From a bacterium (GTDB lineage Bacteria > Chloroflexota > Anaerolineae > Caldilineales > Caldilineaceae): DNA of 64,000 nt. Below the pieces are notes generated by a model. It saw only the letters and a list, made by a program, of their open reading frames with translations, was not told where the DNA came from and searched no databases. The position numbers were made by a program, and so were the translations under genes. Shown one piece after another: positions 18,865 through 28,103 of the stretch (position 1 is the first letter of the stretch; each line of letters starts with the position of its first letter). The stretch lies in NCBI GenBank assembly GCA_016124945.1, contig WGMT01000029.1:19383-83382 (forward strand), written 5' to 3'.

Positions 18865-20676
18865 ATGCAGTTGCTACGCCAGTTGGGGAAAGCACTTTCG
18901 CGCCTATTCGAATGGATCGGTCAGGGTTGGCAGCGGTTGATCTGCTCCGTCTTCAACCTGCGGCGCGGGTGGATACGTCGCCGCCGCCCCGATTACATCG
19001 TCTTTACATTGGACGGTGAACTGGCGGAGCGCACACCACCGCAGCCGTGGATCTATCGGCAGATCCCCATGTTTCAGCCGCCCGCCTCATTGGACAATTT
19101 GAGCGAGGCGCTGGGTCACATTGCCGAGGACCCGGATCTGCACGGCGTCGTCTTTTTGCTAAAGGGATTAGGCCCGGCGCTGACGCTGTCGCAGGCACAG
19201 AGCCTTACCCGCCTCTTCGAGCGCTTCCGCGCCTGGGATCGGGCAGAAAACGGGGATCGTCCTGGCTACCAGGCCAAAGAAGTCGTCGTCTTTTTGGAGC
19301 AAACGAGCAACGCCCTCTGCGCGCTGGGCGCGGCCGCGGATCGGCTGATCCTGCCGCCACAGGCCGACTGGAACGCCACCGGCCTGCACAGCGAACCAAC
19401 TTACCTGGCCGACGCCCTGGCCCTGCTCGGTGTCGACTTCGACGTGGTGAAGATTGCGCCGTGGAAGACGGCCTTCGACCGCTTCAGCCGCACCGAAATG
19501 AGCGACGAGGCGGCAGATCAACTGAACTGGCTGCTCGACAGCCTCTACCACGATCTTGTCATCGCCATCGCCCAAGGACGTAACCTGCCCGAAGACGAAG
19601 TGACCCGTCTCATTGACAGTGCGCCGCACAATGCCGAAGCCGCCCTCGCCGCCAATCTGGTCGACGCCCTCGCCTACGAAGACGAACTCCCCTGGCTGCT
19701 GCGTGTGGAAGAAAGCGCGGGCAAAACCCATGGTTCCAGCGAGCGAGAGGCGCGTTTTACTACCTTCCGCCAGGCCAAAGCGCATCTATTGCGCCGTCCG
19801 CGACGGAAGACGGCTGGGCGCATCGGCGTCCTCAGCCTCACGGGCACGATCATGCCCGGCAAAAGCCGTCGCTTCCCCGTGGAACTACCGCTGCTTGGCG
19901 ACAGAACCATCGGCAGCAGCACCGTTCAGCAAGAAGTGCGCGCGGCCCTGAAAGACGACAGCCTCGACGCTGTCGTCCTCTATGTTGACTCCGGGGGCGG
20001 GTCGGCGTTGGCCAGCGATTTGATGTGGCGTGAGATCACGTTGTTGGCGTCGCAAAAACCGCTGGTGGTTTACATGGGGAATGTAGCGGCCAGCGGTGGC
20101 TACTACATCGCCACCCCGGCGCAGCGCATCGTGGCGCAGTCGGCCACGATGACAGGCAGCATCGGCGTGATCATCGGCAAGCCTGTCACCGGCGGCGCTT
20201 ACGACAAAGCGCGGGTGAATCGCTATAGCATCACGCGCGGCGACAATGCCGATATCTTCAGCGATCAGGCACCCTGGGCAGGACAACAGCGCGAGCAGAT
20301 CGAGGCGCAGGTCCGTCATTCGTACGCCGCCTTTAAACGCCGTGTGGCCGACGGACGCAATCTGCCCTTCGACGATCTTGATTCCATTTGCAGCGGCAAA
20401 GTGTGGACCGGCGCGCAGGCCCTTGAAAATGGCCTGATCGACGAAATCGGCGACTTCCGCGCCGCCGTCAATGCCGCCGCTCAACTGGCCGATCTGCCAA
20501 AAGACGGTCACCTCGATGTTGTCGACATCCAGGCCAATCGTCCACTATTGCCCGTCACCCAACGCCAGTTACAGGACGCGCAGGAACTCGCGCGGCTGGT
20601 CCTGCGCCGCGATTGGAAAGCGCTGTTTAGCGGCGAGCGAATCTGGTTTATGACAGACGGACTGCCAAAAATATAG
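18865..20676 (+). CDS. sppA: Signal peptide peptidase SppA, double-domain (67K) type, S49 family
   Basis: 603 residues, the length of the E. coli-type protein with two tandem S49 domains. The catalytic Ser lies in NVAASGGYYIA (~residue 410) of the second domain. The general-base Lys is expected in the first domain, where KIAPWKTAFDRFSR (~residue 201) fits. RIGVLSLTGTIMPG, VVLYVDSGGGSALASDLMWR and TMTGSIGVIIGKP are further family blocks. These membrane-bound peptidases degrade cleaved signal peptides. The N-terminal segment (residues ~10-35) is amphipathic and Arg-rich and not a clear transmembrane helix. The start is supported by AAAGGA upstream. Confidence 0.9.
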   Translation: MQLLRQLGKALSRLFEWIGQGWQRLICSVFNLRRGWIRRRRPDYIVFTLDGELAERTPPQPWIYRQIPMFQPPASLDNLSEALGHIAEDPDLHGVVFLLKGLGPALTLSQAQSLTRLFERFRAWDRAENGDRPGYQAKEVVVFLEQTSNALCALGAAADRLILPPQADWNATGLHSEPTYLADALALLGVDFDVVKIAPWKTAFDRFSRTEMSDEAADQLNWLLDSLYHDLVIAIAQGRNLPEDEVTRLIDSAPHNAEAALAANLVDALAYEDELPWLLRVEESAGKTHGSSEREARFTTFRQAKAHLLRRPRRKTAGRIGVLSLTGTIMPGKSRRFPVELPLLGDRTIGSSTVQQEVRAALKDDSLDAVVLYVDSGGGSALASDLMWREITLLASQKPLVVYMGNVAASGGYYIATPAQRIVAQSATMTGSIGVIIGKPVTGGAYDKARVNRYSITRGDNADIFSDQAPWAGQQREQIEAQVRHSYAAFKRRVADGRNLPFDDLDSICSGKVWTGAQALENGLIDEIGDFRAAVNAAAQLADLPKDGHLDVVDIQANRPLLPVTQRQLQDAQELARLVLRRDWKALFSGERIWFMTDGLPKI

Positions 20677-20733
20677 AGATTAATCGCTTAATCCCCCAAT
20701 CACCAGTCACCAGTCCCCAACAAAGGAGCCAAC

Positions 20734-21975
20734 ATGCTAGATCCACGCGAGATCCGCCGTCAATTCCCCGCGCTGCAAGAGGAATTCAACGGGCGAACCG
20801 CCATCTTCTTCGACAATCCCGGCGGCACACAGGTCCACGTCAGTGTGATTGAGGCGATGGTGGGCTACCTGGTGCGCAGCAATGCCAACACCCACGGCGT
20901 CTTCGAGACGAGCCGCCGCAGCGACCAGATAATCGAGGGCGCGCACCAGGCCATGGCCGATCTCTTCAACTGCGACATCGACGAGGTGGTCTTCGGCAAC
21001 AACATGACAAGCCTCACTTTCGCCATGAGCCGTTCCTTGGGCCGCGAATTCCGCCCCGGCGACGAAATCGTGGTGACTCGCCTCGATCACGACGCCAACG
21101 TGATGCCGTGGGTCACCGCGGCACAGGACGCCGGCGCCACTGTACAGTGGGCCGACGCAGACGTGGAAACCGGCACGCTGGACATGGACGATCTGCGCCA
21201 GAAGATCACACCGCGCACCAAATTGGTGGCTTTCGGCTATGCTAGCAACGCCACAGGGACAATCAACGACGTGGCCACCATCGTCGGTTGGGCGCGTGAG
21301 GTGGGAGCGCTGACCTACATCGACGCCGTCCAATACGCGCCACACGGGCTGATCGACGTGCGGGCACTGGGCTGCGATTTCCTGGCCTGTTCGTCGTACA
21401 AGTTTTTTGGGCCACACAGTGGGCAGCTTTTCGGCAAGCGCGAGCATTTGCAGCGGCTGCACGCCTACAAAGTGCGCCCGGCAGACGATCAACCGCCTGG
21501 CAAGTGGGAAACAGGCACGCAGAACTTCGAGGCGATGGCGGGCGTCAGCGCCGCCGTCGATTATTTGGCCGGGTTGGGGGTTCAATATGGCGGGGCGCGG
21601 GCAGATGACAGCCGCCGCGCCCGCCTCGTATCGGCGTGGCAGGTGCTCCACGACTACGAGCAGCAGTTGATCGAACGGCTGATCACGGGGTTGCAGGGCA
21701 TTCCCGGCGTGCGCATCTACGGCCTCACCGACCGCCGCGATTGGGGACAGCGCGTGGCGACCGTGGTGCTACGCAAAAGCGGCACCACGCCCCAACAACT
21801 GGCCGAAGCCCTGGCCGCCGAGAATATCTTCTGCTGGAACGGCAATTTCTACGCTTTGGGGATCAGCGAACGCATGGGCGTGGAAGAGAGCGGCGGCTTC
21901 TTGCGCATCGGGTTGGCCCACTACAACACGGTGGACGAGATTGTTCGCTGTTTGGCGGTGATTGAGCGGATGTAA
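20734..21975 (+). CDS. Cysteine desulfurase-like class V aminotransferase
   Basis: 413 residues, fold-type I PLP enzyme. The PLP-binding region CDFLACSSYKFFGPHSGQLF has the Schiff-base Lys. TRLDHDANVMPWVTAAQDAG and YASNATGTINDV match the cysteine desulfurase-like (SufS-related) family often annotated as TIGR01976. The typical catalytic Cys loop of true desulfurases is not evident, so activity on cysteine is not certain. The start is preceded by AAAGGAG. It follows sppA by 57 bp across CAATCACCAGTCACCAGTCC units, and may be cotranscribed. Confidence 0.87.
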   Translation: MLDPREIRRQFPALQEEFNGRTAIFFDNPGGTQVHVSVIEAMVGYLVRSNANTHGVFETSRRSDQIIEGAHQAMADLFNCDIDEVVFGNNMTSLTFAMSRSLGREFRPGDEIVVTRLDHDANVMPWVTAAQDAGATVQWADADVETGTLDMDDLRQKITPRTKLVAFGYASNATGTINDVATIVGWAREVGALTYIDAVQYAPHGLIDVRALGCDFLACSSYKFFGPHSGQLFGKREHLQRLHAYKVRPADDQPPGKWETGTQNFEAMAGVSAAVDYLAGLGVQYGGARADDSRRARLVSAWQVLHDYEQQLIERLITGLQGIPGVRIYGLTDRRDWGQRVATVVLRKSGTTPQQLAEALAAENIFCWNGNFYALGISERMGVEESGGFLRIGLAHYNTVDEIVRCLAVIERM

Positions 21976-21994
21976 AGACGTAGTGCGTGGTGCG

Positions 21995-22161
21995 TAGTGC
22001 GTAGTGCGTGCGCAAGTCGTAGCTGCACGCTATTAGCGTGCGGTCCACTGTGGACGATTTCACTTTCCAATGTACGTGATTTCGTCAAGCACAAACCGCA
22101 CGCTGGTAGCGTGCAGCTACGGAGATAGGCTAAATGTCCGCCACCCACGCACTACGCACTA
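21995..22161. repeat. Nested inverted repeats between convergent genes
   Basis: The outer arms 21995-22010 and 22146-22161 (TAGTGCGTAGTGCGTG and its exact complement) enclose inner arms 22019-22044 and 22095-22120, which match at 24 of 26 positions (core GTAGCTGCACGCTA). The left outer arm is part of a tandem of GTAGTGC units from 21980. The right outer arm overlaps the end of the membrane-protein gene. Confidence 0.85.
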
Positions 22162-23513
22162 GACTTCGCCGCGGAAACAACGTCCTCGCGCACCTCTGCC
22201 GCCGTGTACCCCGCGTCCTCTGCCGCGTTGCGGCTGCGCCACCACACGTAGAGCCACTCCGCCGTCAGCGAACTGGTGAGGGCCACAGCCGAGATGGTAA
22301 CACCGGACCAGGTGGTGAATGCGGTAGCACCGAAAAGTGAAAGCACAAGCACGCCCACACTAATCGCCACCGAGTGGGTGATGTACTTGGTCTGTTTGAG
22401 ATGAACCAGGATGCCGCGCTGCCAGGAGATAAGCGTAGCGATGGCCGGCAACGGCGCCACCAACATTGTGGGCAGGATGGCCGAATCGACCAATTGCGGC
22501 GACAGCCCGGCGACAACGGCATACCACCAGCGTGCCAGCGGCGTCAAGGCAAAGAGCAGGAAAAGACTCCCCAGGATCGCGGTCAATGTCCACGCGTAGC
22601 GGCGCAGTTGATGATAGCTCTGCGTATCCCTCAACAATGCAATCACTGCCTCTTGGTAGGAGATGGCGATGGAGCGGCCCAAGAAGAGGACACTCATGAT
22701 CACCGGCCACACGGCCAGCGAGAGCAATGGCTCTGGCGCACGAGACATCGTCGTGGTAAAGAGCGGCTGATTGGCCAACGTGATCAACGACGTCAACGCC
22801 AGGGGCACGTAGAACGAAAGCAGATTGGGCCACGTCAACAGTTCGCCGTCGCTGGCGTCGCTGCTCAATCTCTCGCGAATGGTGGTGCGGGCGAAGTAGT
22901 AGGCTGCCAACGCCGCTGCCACCACCCCCACACTCAGCGCCGTCGCTGCAATGTAAACCCCATCGACGTGAACCCAGAACATGCCGATCAATAAAATTGA
23001 TGTCGTCACAACGAGGCGCGCCGCAATTGTGATTGGCACCACCCGCGTGCGGTCATGGCGGATCAGCACGCCCTGCCAGAGGCGACGATAGGCGATGGCG
23101 GCTGTCCACGGCGTCAGCAGCAGGAAGCCATGCCGGCTCAATTCCACCACGTCTTCCGGCGCGCCGATCAGCCGCCCCACAATGAAGCCGTAAAGCGGTG
23201 TCAGGCCGACCAGCAGGTGTAAAGCGGTCAGGCTGATGGTCATCATGTGGGTGAAGTTGAGCAGCCGCTGATAGGACTGTCGATCATGTGGCAACGCCGT
23301 CCCCGCGGTGAGGAGCATGATCACCGGCCCTTCCACCATCAACGCCAACGACCAGGTGACGCCGAACGCCGCTAGGTTGAATTCGGGATTGGGCAGGCGG
23401 GCCAGTGTGGCAGAGATGGCAGGCTGTTCAATCGCCATCATGATCCACATGGTCGCCAGCGGCAGCCAGAACCAGAAAATACGGCGCGGGGTGAGGAGTT
23501 TGTCGAAAGACAC
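22152..23513 (-). CDS. Polytopic membrane protein of MATE/MOP type, unknown substrate
   Basis: 453 residues with about 12 hydrophobic spans in two similar halves. Each half has a Q/E-x-P motif near its first helices (AIEQPAISATLARLPNPE; LANQPLFTTTMSRAPEPL), consistent with internal pseudosymmetry of MATE-like or flippase-like exporters. Such proteins use ion gradients to export drugs or lipid-linked precursors; here the substrate cannot be read from sequence. Monocistronic. A 12-bp inverted repeat lies upstream of the start. Confidence 0.7.
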   Translation of the reverse strand: MSFDKLLTPRRIFWFWLPLATMWIMMAIEQPAISATLARLPNPEFNLAAFGVTWSLALMVEGPVIMLLTAGTALPHDRQSYQRLLNFTHMMTISLTALHLLVGLTPLYGFIVGRLIGAPEDVVELSRHGFLLLTPWTAAIAYRRLWQGVLIRHDRTRVVPITIAARLVVTTSILLIGMFWVHVDGVYIAATALSVGVVAAALAAYYFARTTIRERLSSDASDGELLTWPNLLSFYVPLALTSLITLANQPLFTTTMSRAPEPLLSLAVWPVIMSVLFLGRSIAISYQEAVIALLRDTQSYHQLRRYAWTLTAILGSLFLLFALTPLARWWYAVVAGLSPQLVDSAILPTMLVAPLPAIATLISWQRGILVHLKQTKYITHSVAISVGVLVLSLFGATAFTTWSGVTISAVALTSSLTAEWLYVWWRSRNAAEDAGYTAAEVREDVVSAAKSSA

Positions 23514-23528
23514 AGGGTTGTCCTTGTG

Positions 23529-23574
23529 GGTAGGATCGGAACTAAACCGTTTAAGCGTAAGATCCGATCCTACC
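23529..23574. repeat. Perfect 12-bp inverted repeat upstream of the membrane-protein gene
   Basis: GGTAGGATCGGA at 23529-23540 and its exact complement at 23563-23574, 22 bp apart. It lies between the start of the membrane-protein gene and the stop of the DUF4157 gene on the same strand. It could terminate the DUF4157 transcript. Confidence 0.65.
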
Positions 23575-23685
23575 GGTTCGACAGAAGTGTGTCAAACGCA
23601 GGCAACAAGCATAGCTGGTAAGTGCCTCAAATCAGGTTTGGGCGAAGTGTATCAACCCGGCGACAGATCAACATTCGCCCAGTCT

Positions 23686-25053
23686 TCAATTCACGCTATC
23701 CTCAGGTTCACCTCGCCTGGCAAGCCACTCCTCAAATTGGCCAAATCTCTCAAGATTTCTCTCTAAGGCACGACGAGTATTCTCTGCCTCCTCATGATCA
23801 TCCTCATCGTCAAACTGCTCAGGTATCACAAAATTCAGACCTTTTGCTTTCTGAATTCGTCTTGTGTCTCTATTGTTCTGGGCTAAAAGTGTAGGGTGTA
23901 ACTTTGCTAAACCACTTCGTATCGAATTGAAAAGTTCACCTGGAGTCTTAGTGCCAGGGCTGCGACCTCCCAACACAGGTCTAAACATATCTGTCACCCA
24001 CTCTATGAATTTGCTATAAACTTCACTGTTCGGGTCAAAATTCCGTACCTGGTCAAAATGAAGAAAACCAGTGTACCGACGGAAATCGTCCAACACTGCA
24101 TGCTTTAGATGAAAGCTGGATTTTTTTTTGCGAATTTTGTTTATAAGACTTTTCAGTTTCCCCTTGCGCTGAAGAGTATGGATTGAGTTTCTACCCTGCT
24201 GCACGGTATGCGTCAACTCGTGGGCGAGGAGTTTCTGCCCGCCGCTGCTGCTTGGGTTGTACTGCCCCTTGCCAAAGAAGACGTCGTTGCCCACGGTGAA
24301 GGCGCGGGCGTTGAGGCTGCGGTTAAGCGTGTCCGCCTGCCCACCGGTGTGGACGCGCACCCCGCTGAAGTTCGCGCCAAAGCCCCGCTCCATCTTGGCG
24401 CGGATGCCGTCGTTGAGCGGCTGACCGCCGCCACGCGCCGACTGAATCTGCTGCGCCACGCTGCTTTCCACTTCGCCACCTTCGGCGCCGTGTAGCGGCT
24501 TCATCTGCGCCAATTCTTCTTCGTCCTGGCGCTGCACAAAACGCTCTTGGGTGAACTTCATCTGAGGCGCCCGCTGTAGACGGCTGATCTGCGTAGCGGG
24601 CGACTTGGGCTGGGAGGCGCTGCTTTCACCGGCTTTCGTTAAGCCGATCTTCGGCTGTGGCTCTGCCTGCCGCTGAAGATTGGACTTGTCGTACGACACC
24701 CGCTCTGGCTGCACCATTTCCTCTTCTTCGTCCATACGCTGCACCGGCTGAGAAGGGTCTATCTGCCGCACCACTTGATCGGCCACCCGGTCGGCTTCCT
24801 GCTCGTGCTTGTCGCCCGCAGGGCCTAGTTTCAGCTTGGCTTGCAGACCGCTGCTCCGTGAAAGCAGCCCCACCGTAGCGCGATTGCCAATCGTGCGCTG
24901 TAAGGAGAGCACATCTGTAGACGTGAGTGTCTCCGGCGCTATCTGCGCTCGTTGTAGTACCGCAGGCCGGCTGGTGTGATTGACAGAGGCCAAGGACGAG
25001 GTTTTTGACTTGGTACTTCCTGATGAACGGGGCAATCGAGCAGCAGTAGACAT
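23686..25053 (-). CDS. DUF4157 leader protein 1 with unrecognised C-terminal domain (candidate exported effector)
   Basis: 455 residues. The leader is nearly identical in layout to two paralogues in the window: VLSLQRTIGNRATVGLLSR, LQAKLKLGPAGDKHEQEADR, VADQVV, then the DUF4157 core GIRAKMERGFGANFSGVRVH, TGGQADTLNRSLNARAFTVG, and LLAHELTHTVQQG with a zinc-metallopeptidase HELTH at ~residue 278. DUF4157 proteins are common cargo or accessory proteins of extracellular contractile injection systems. After the leader comes a basic stretch (KGKLKSLINKIRKKKSSFHL) and ~150 residues with no recognised family. ATG at 25053 is chosen over an in-frame TTG at 25068 because GAGGAA lies 9 bp before it. Confidence 0.85.
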   Translation of the reverse strand: MSTAARLPRSSGSTKSKTSSLASVNHTSRPAVLQRAQIAPETLTSTDVLSLQRTIGNRATVGLLSRSSGLQAKLKLGPAGDKHEQEADRVADQVVRQIDPSQPVQRMDEEEEMVQPERVSYDKSNLQRQAEPQPKIGLTKAGESSASQPKSPATQISRLQRAPQMKFTQERFVQRQDEEELAQMKPLHGAEGGEVESSVAQQIQSARGGGQPLNDGIRAKMERGFGANFSGVRVHTGGQADTLNRSLNARAFTVGNDVFFGKGQYNPSSSGGQKLLAHELTHTVQQGRNSIHTLQRKGKLKSLINKIRKKKSSFHLKHAVLDDFRRYTGFLHFDQVRNFDPNSEVYSKFIEWVTDMFRPVLGGRSPGTKTPGELFNSIRSGLAKLHPTLLAQNNRDTRRIQKAKGLNFVIPEQFDDEDDHEEAENTRRALERNLERFGQFEEWLARRGEPEDSVN

Positions 25054-25129
25054 ACGGCGATTCCTCAATGTGCGTTGTAGGCGAACCCAACACGGGGAAC
25101 AGCAGGTTGCGAAAACTACTTACTACGGG

Positions 25130-25158
25130 TGTATAACCTGAATCAATTGTCATGCCAA
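25130..25158 (-). promoter_or_regulatory. Predicted promoter of DUF4157 gene 1
   Basis: On the minus strand: -35 TTGGCA (25153-25158), 17-bp spacer, -10 TATACA (25130-25135), ~77 bp upstream of the ATG. Confidence 0.45.
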
Positions 25159-25339
25159 GCCGACAATGCACCCATTTCCGCCGATCAGTTGACGTTACAA
25201 CAATCTGATGAAATATGAGGACAAGTGTGGGCGAAAGCAATCATACCAAGGCACCGTTATTTTATCGTTACTTAGGCACCAAGCGGGTATTCAATGTAGC
25301 GCAGACGTGTTGCTGCGTGCTGTAATTTCAGGATAGAGA

Positions 25340-25849
25340 CTAATTTTGCCCGTGCGCTGCTGCTTCGAGGATAGGGGAGAACTGATTCTGCATGTGGGTG
25401 AAGATCAGCAACAGTTGCTGGATCATTTCGGCTTCAAGCAGCGACCATTTGGCGCCGGCGAGGACGTAGCGGTAGTAAATCTTTCCATCGGGGGTGAGAC
25501 CAAAATAGCCCACGCCCGTCTGCCGGTTGACGTCGGCCAGTTGCCGCTCCACAGCGGCACGGTGTTCTACTTCCACGACAAAGGGGAGCGGGGTGTAGCA
25601 CTGAATCAGGCTGACATAGTCTAAATCTTCGCCATCGGGCAACGGCAGAAAGCCGAATCGCATGGTCCGATCTCGCCCAAGTGGATCCTTCTCCAAGCCA
25701 ACCAGGAGCAAAGGCCCCGGGAAAAGCACTTGCGCTTCCTCGGCATCAAAGAGGCGGGTTTCATAGCCCAAACTGCGGATGGCTTGCTGAAAATGGGCCA
25801 GGATTTCATATTGTTTGGCCTGAGATTGCGCCGAAATGGGTTCTGTCAT
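25340..25849 (-). CDS. Small YbjN-like / secretion-chaperone-like protein between DUF4157 genes
   Basis: 169 residues, acidic, soluble, no signal peptide. The alternating alpha-beta pattern (ILAHFQQAIRSLGYETRLFD, LYVSLIQCYTPLPF-like strands, GVGYFGLTPDGKIYYRYVLA, LLLIFTHMQNQFSPILE) resembles the YbjN / type III chaperone-like fold, but similarity is weak and I do not recognise the family firmly. It lies 11 bp after the stop of DUF4157 gene 2 on the same strand, so it is probably cotranscribed with it. A chaperone or immunity role for the neighbouring cargo is an inference from position only. Confidence 0.6.
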   Translation of the reverse strand: MTEPISAQSQAKQYEILAHFQQAIRSLGYETRLFDAEEAQVLFPGPLLLVGLEKDPLGRDRTMRFGFLPLPDGEDLDYVSLIQCYTPLPFVVEVEHRAAVERQLADVNRQTGVGYFGLTPDGKIYYRYVLAGAKWSLLEAEMIQQLLLIFTHMQNQFSPILEAAAHGQN

Positions 25850-25860
25850 GCCGATATGCC

Positions 25861-27852
25861 CTAGCTAGGATTCCAGGTGGCTTTCTTCTTGATGGCGTCT
25901 TTCACCGTCGTTTGTAGTTGACGTGGCAGTGAGTTGACTGCGTTGTCGATGACCTCGGCATAATCTTTCTCGATGAGCACGGCTAACCGGTGAAGTCGAC
26001 CTATGTGTTCGGGATTGCCGTTCGACTTAACACTCTCTACAGCATCCCACATCTTTGCGTTTCCACCTAGCTTTTCTTGCTTTTCATTGTCTTTGACCGT
26101 GCCGTTGCTGTCTACAAGACCGGTGTAGCTGCCCACAGCCCGCCCCAGGTAGGGCAGCCAGTTGTAGGCGGTCTCTGTCCCTTTGCTGATTGCGCCTGTC
26201 ATCCATTTACCCAATCCGCCATAGAAAGCGCCGACGCCTTCCATCGCGCCCAGGCCTGTCTGCATGCCGCCCTCAAGATAGGACCAATAGTCGAGCCTGG
26301 CTTCGAGGACATCCAAGGCGTCTAACAGTGCAGGATTGCCACTGCCGTCGACGCGCAGCGTGTTGATCGCATTCTGGTTAATGCGGATGTTGACGATCTT
26401 TGTAACACCGGCCAGGCTCTTGGCACCGGCACCGGCCATGCCCACAAAGTCTGGGATCCCGGGCACCACCGACAACAGCCCCGAAATACCGCCGAGCGTC
26501 GTCAGGCCACCTTCGACATACTTCTGTTGGCCTAAAATGCTTGAGCCGCCTTCGTAGGTGTCTTTGGCGCCCCCAGTAAAGCCACCAAAACCTTCCATGC
26601 CCGAATCAATCCCAGATGAAACCATGCCAGACATTGAGCCTAAAAGCTGTGGTATATTCGGAATGATTTGAGCGGCTTCTTCCCCTGTTTCAACCACAGC
26701 CCCCAAGAGATCGACCACCTGAGCGGTATTGGCTACCTTGCCACCTACTGTACCAAGCAGGCCTTCTTGAAGGTTCTTGATCAGCTCCTCAAACTTCGTA
26801 TTCTGCATCTGCTTGTAGAGATCTAGCTGATTGTCGGTCAATTTCTCAAAAAATTTGACCTGACCCGCCGCGACCACTTTTTGATACTTGTTTTTACCCA
26901 GTTTTTGTTCAAGAGACTTCGTGTTGGGGGCGCGTTGGATCAGCGCCACATTTCCAGATTGGCGTTGAACGGTGGTAAGGAAAACTTTTCGCTGCACACC
27001 CACTGCGCCCTGTTGCACGGTATGCGTCAATTCGTGGGCGAGGAGTTTCTGGCCATTGCTGCTGCTTGGGTTGTACTGCCCCTTGCCAAAGAAGACATCC
27101 TTGCCCACGGTGAAGGCGCGGGCGTTGAGGCTGCGGTTGAGCGTGTCCGCCTGCCCGCCGGTATGGACACGCACCCGGCTGAAGTCTGCGCCGAAGCCCT
27201 GCTCCATCTTGGCGCGGATACCGTCATTGAGCGATTGGCCGCCGCCACGCGCCGATTGGATTTGCTGGGCCACGCTGCTTTCCACTTCGCCGCCTTCGGC
27301 GCCATGCAGCGGGTTCATCTGCGCAACGTCTTCTTTTTCCTCGTGACGCTGCACAAAGCGTTCTTTGGTGAACTGCACCCTGGCGGCACGCTGCAACCGG
27401 CTAATATGCGCTGCCGCAGGAGAGATCGGCGGCTGCGAGAAGAGCGTTTTGGCATTGGGCTCAAAATGCCGTTGAAGATCCAAACTGTTGCCGGGTAGCG
27501 CTTTTGCTTGGGCCAGTTCTTCTTCCTCTGTCGAGCGCTGCACTGGTGGCGTATGATCCATTTGGCGCACCACCTGTGCGGCCACACGATCCGCTTCCTG
27601 CTCATACTTGTCACCGGCTGGGCCTAGCTGAAGTTTGGCCTGTATACCTGCCATCCTCGAGAGGACGCCAATGGTGGCACGGTTGCCGATGCTGCGCTGC
27701 AACGACAGCACACCAGCAGGCGTCAGCGCCTCAGGCGCAGCCTGGGCTCGCTGTAACACTGCGGCCTGGCTGATACGTTCGGGAGATGCCGCTCCAGAAT
27801 CTTTGGGCTTGGTATTTTCCGTTGTGTGCGTGGAACGTGCAGACACAGACAT
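25861..27852 (-). CDS. DUF4157 leader protein 2 with long glycine-rich C-terminal domain (candidate exported effector)
   Basis: 663 residues. Residues 1-~290 repeat the shared leader (VLSLQRSIGNRATIGVLSR; LQAKLQLGPAGDKYEQEADR; GIRAKMEQGFGADFSRVRVH) and the HELTH zinc motif at ~273. The C-terminal ~370 residues are different from the other two: a lysine-rich start (TKSLEQKLGKNKYQKVVAAG), then Gly/Ala-rich, weakly hydrophobic segments (LLGSMSGMVSSGIDSGMEGF, GGLTTLGGISGLLSVVPGIP) that could insert in membranes, and a helical end (LHRLAVLIEKDYAEVIDNAV). No known toxin family is recognised. ATG at 27852 is preferred over TTG at 27870 by comparison with the paralogue. Confidence 0.83.
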   Translation of the reverse strand: MSVSARSTHTTENTKPKDSGAASPERISQAAVLQRAQAAPEALTPAGVLSLQRSIGNRATIGVLSRMAGIQAKLQLGPAGDKYEQEADRVAAQVVRQMDHTPPVQRSTEEEELAQAKALPGNSLDLQRHFEPNAKTLFSQPPISPAAAHISRLQRAARVQFTKERFVQRHEEKEDVAQMNPLHGAEGGEVESSVAQQIQSARGGGQSLNDGIRAKMEQGFGADFSRVRVHTGGQADTLNRSLNARAFTVGKDVFFGKGQYNPSSSNGQKLLAHELTHTVQQGAVGVQRKVFLTTVQRQSGNVALIQRAPNTKSLEQKLGKNKYQKVVAAGQVKFFEKLTDNQLDLYKQMQNTKFEELIKNLQEGLLGTVGGKVANTAQVVDLLGAVVETGEEAAQIIPNIPQLLGSMSGMVSSGIDSGMEGFGGFTGGAKDTYEGGSSILGQQKYVEGGLTTLGGISGLLSVVPGIPDFVGMAGAGAKSLAGVTKIVNIRINQNAINTLRVDGSGNPALLDALDVLEARLDYWSYLEGGMQTGLGAMEGVGAFYGGLGKWMTGAISKGTETAYNWLPYLGRAVGSYTGLVDSNGTVKDNEKQEKLGGNAKMWDAVESVKSNGNPEHIGRLHRLAVLIEKDYAEVIDNAVNSLPRQLQTTVKDAIKKKATWNPS

Positions 27853-27914
27853 AGAGGATTCTTTTCTCAAATTACTTGGATAACCGGTATCGAGGAGGCA
27901 TTCATGCTAAAGAC

Positions 27915-27944
27915 AGCATACTAGAGGTTTCGTGTGAATGTCAA
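27915..27944 (-). promoter_or_regulatory. Predicted promoter of DUF4157 gene 2
   Basis: On the minus strand: consensus -35 TTGACA (27939-27944), 18-bp spacer, weak -10 TATGCT (27915-27920); an overlapping TAGTAT gives a shorter spacer. It lies ~65 bp upstream of the ATG. Confidence 0.4.
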
Positions 27945-28103
27945 CGGGTTTGCGTACCCAGGGTAACGTAATTTGGGGTTGAGATTGACCTTCCGGGAAG
28001 AGGCCGCACCCTATTCAGGTATGCGTTCCATTCTAGACCCCTTCCCAGAAGGTCCGGTGTATCGTGACGTACAGGACGGGCCTGTACAGTTACGCGTTAC
28101 GCA

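Noticed and set aside
18350..18866. Short open frames in the sppA upstream region
   Set aside because: They run through inverted repeats, have low-complexity products and no ribosome binding sites.
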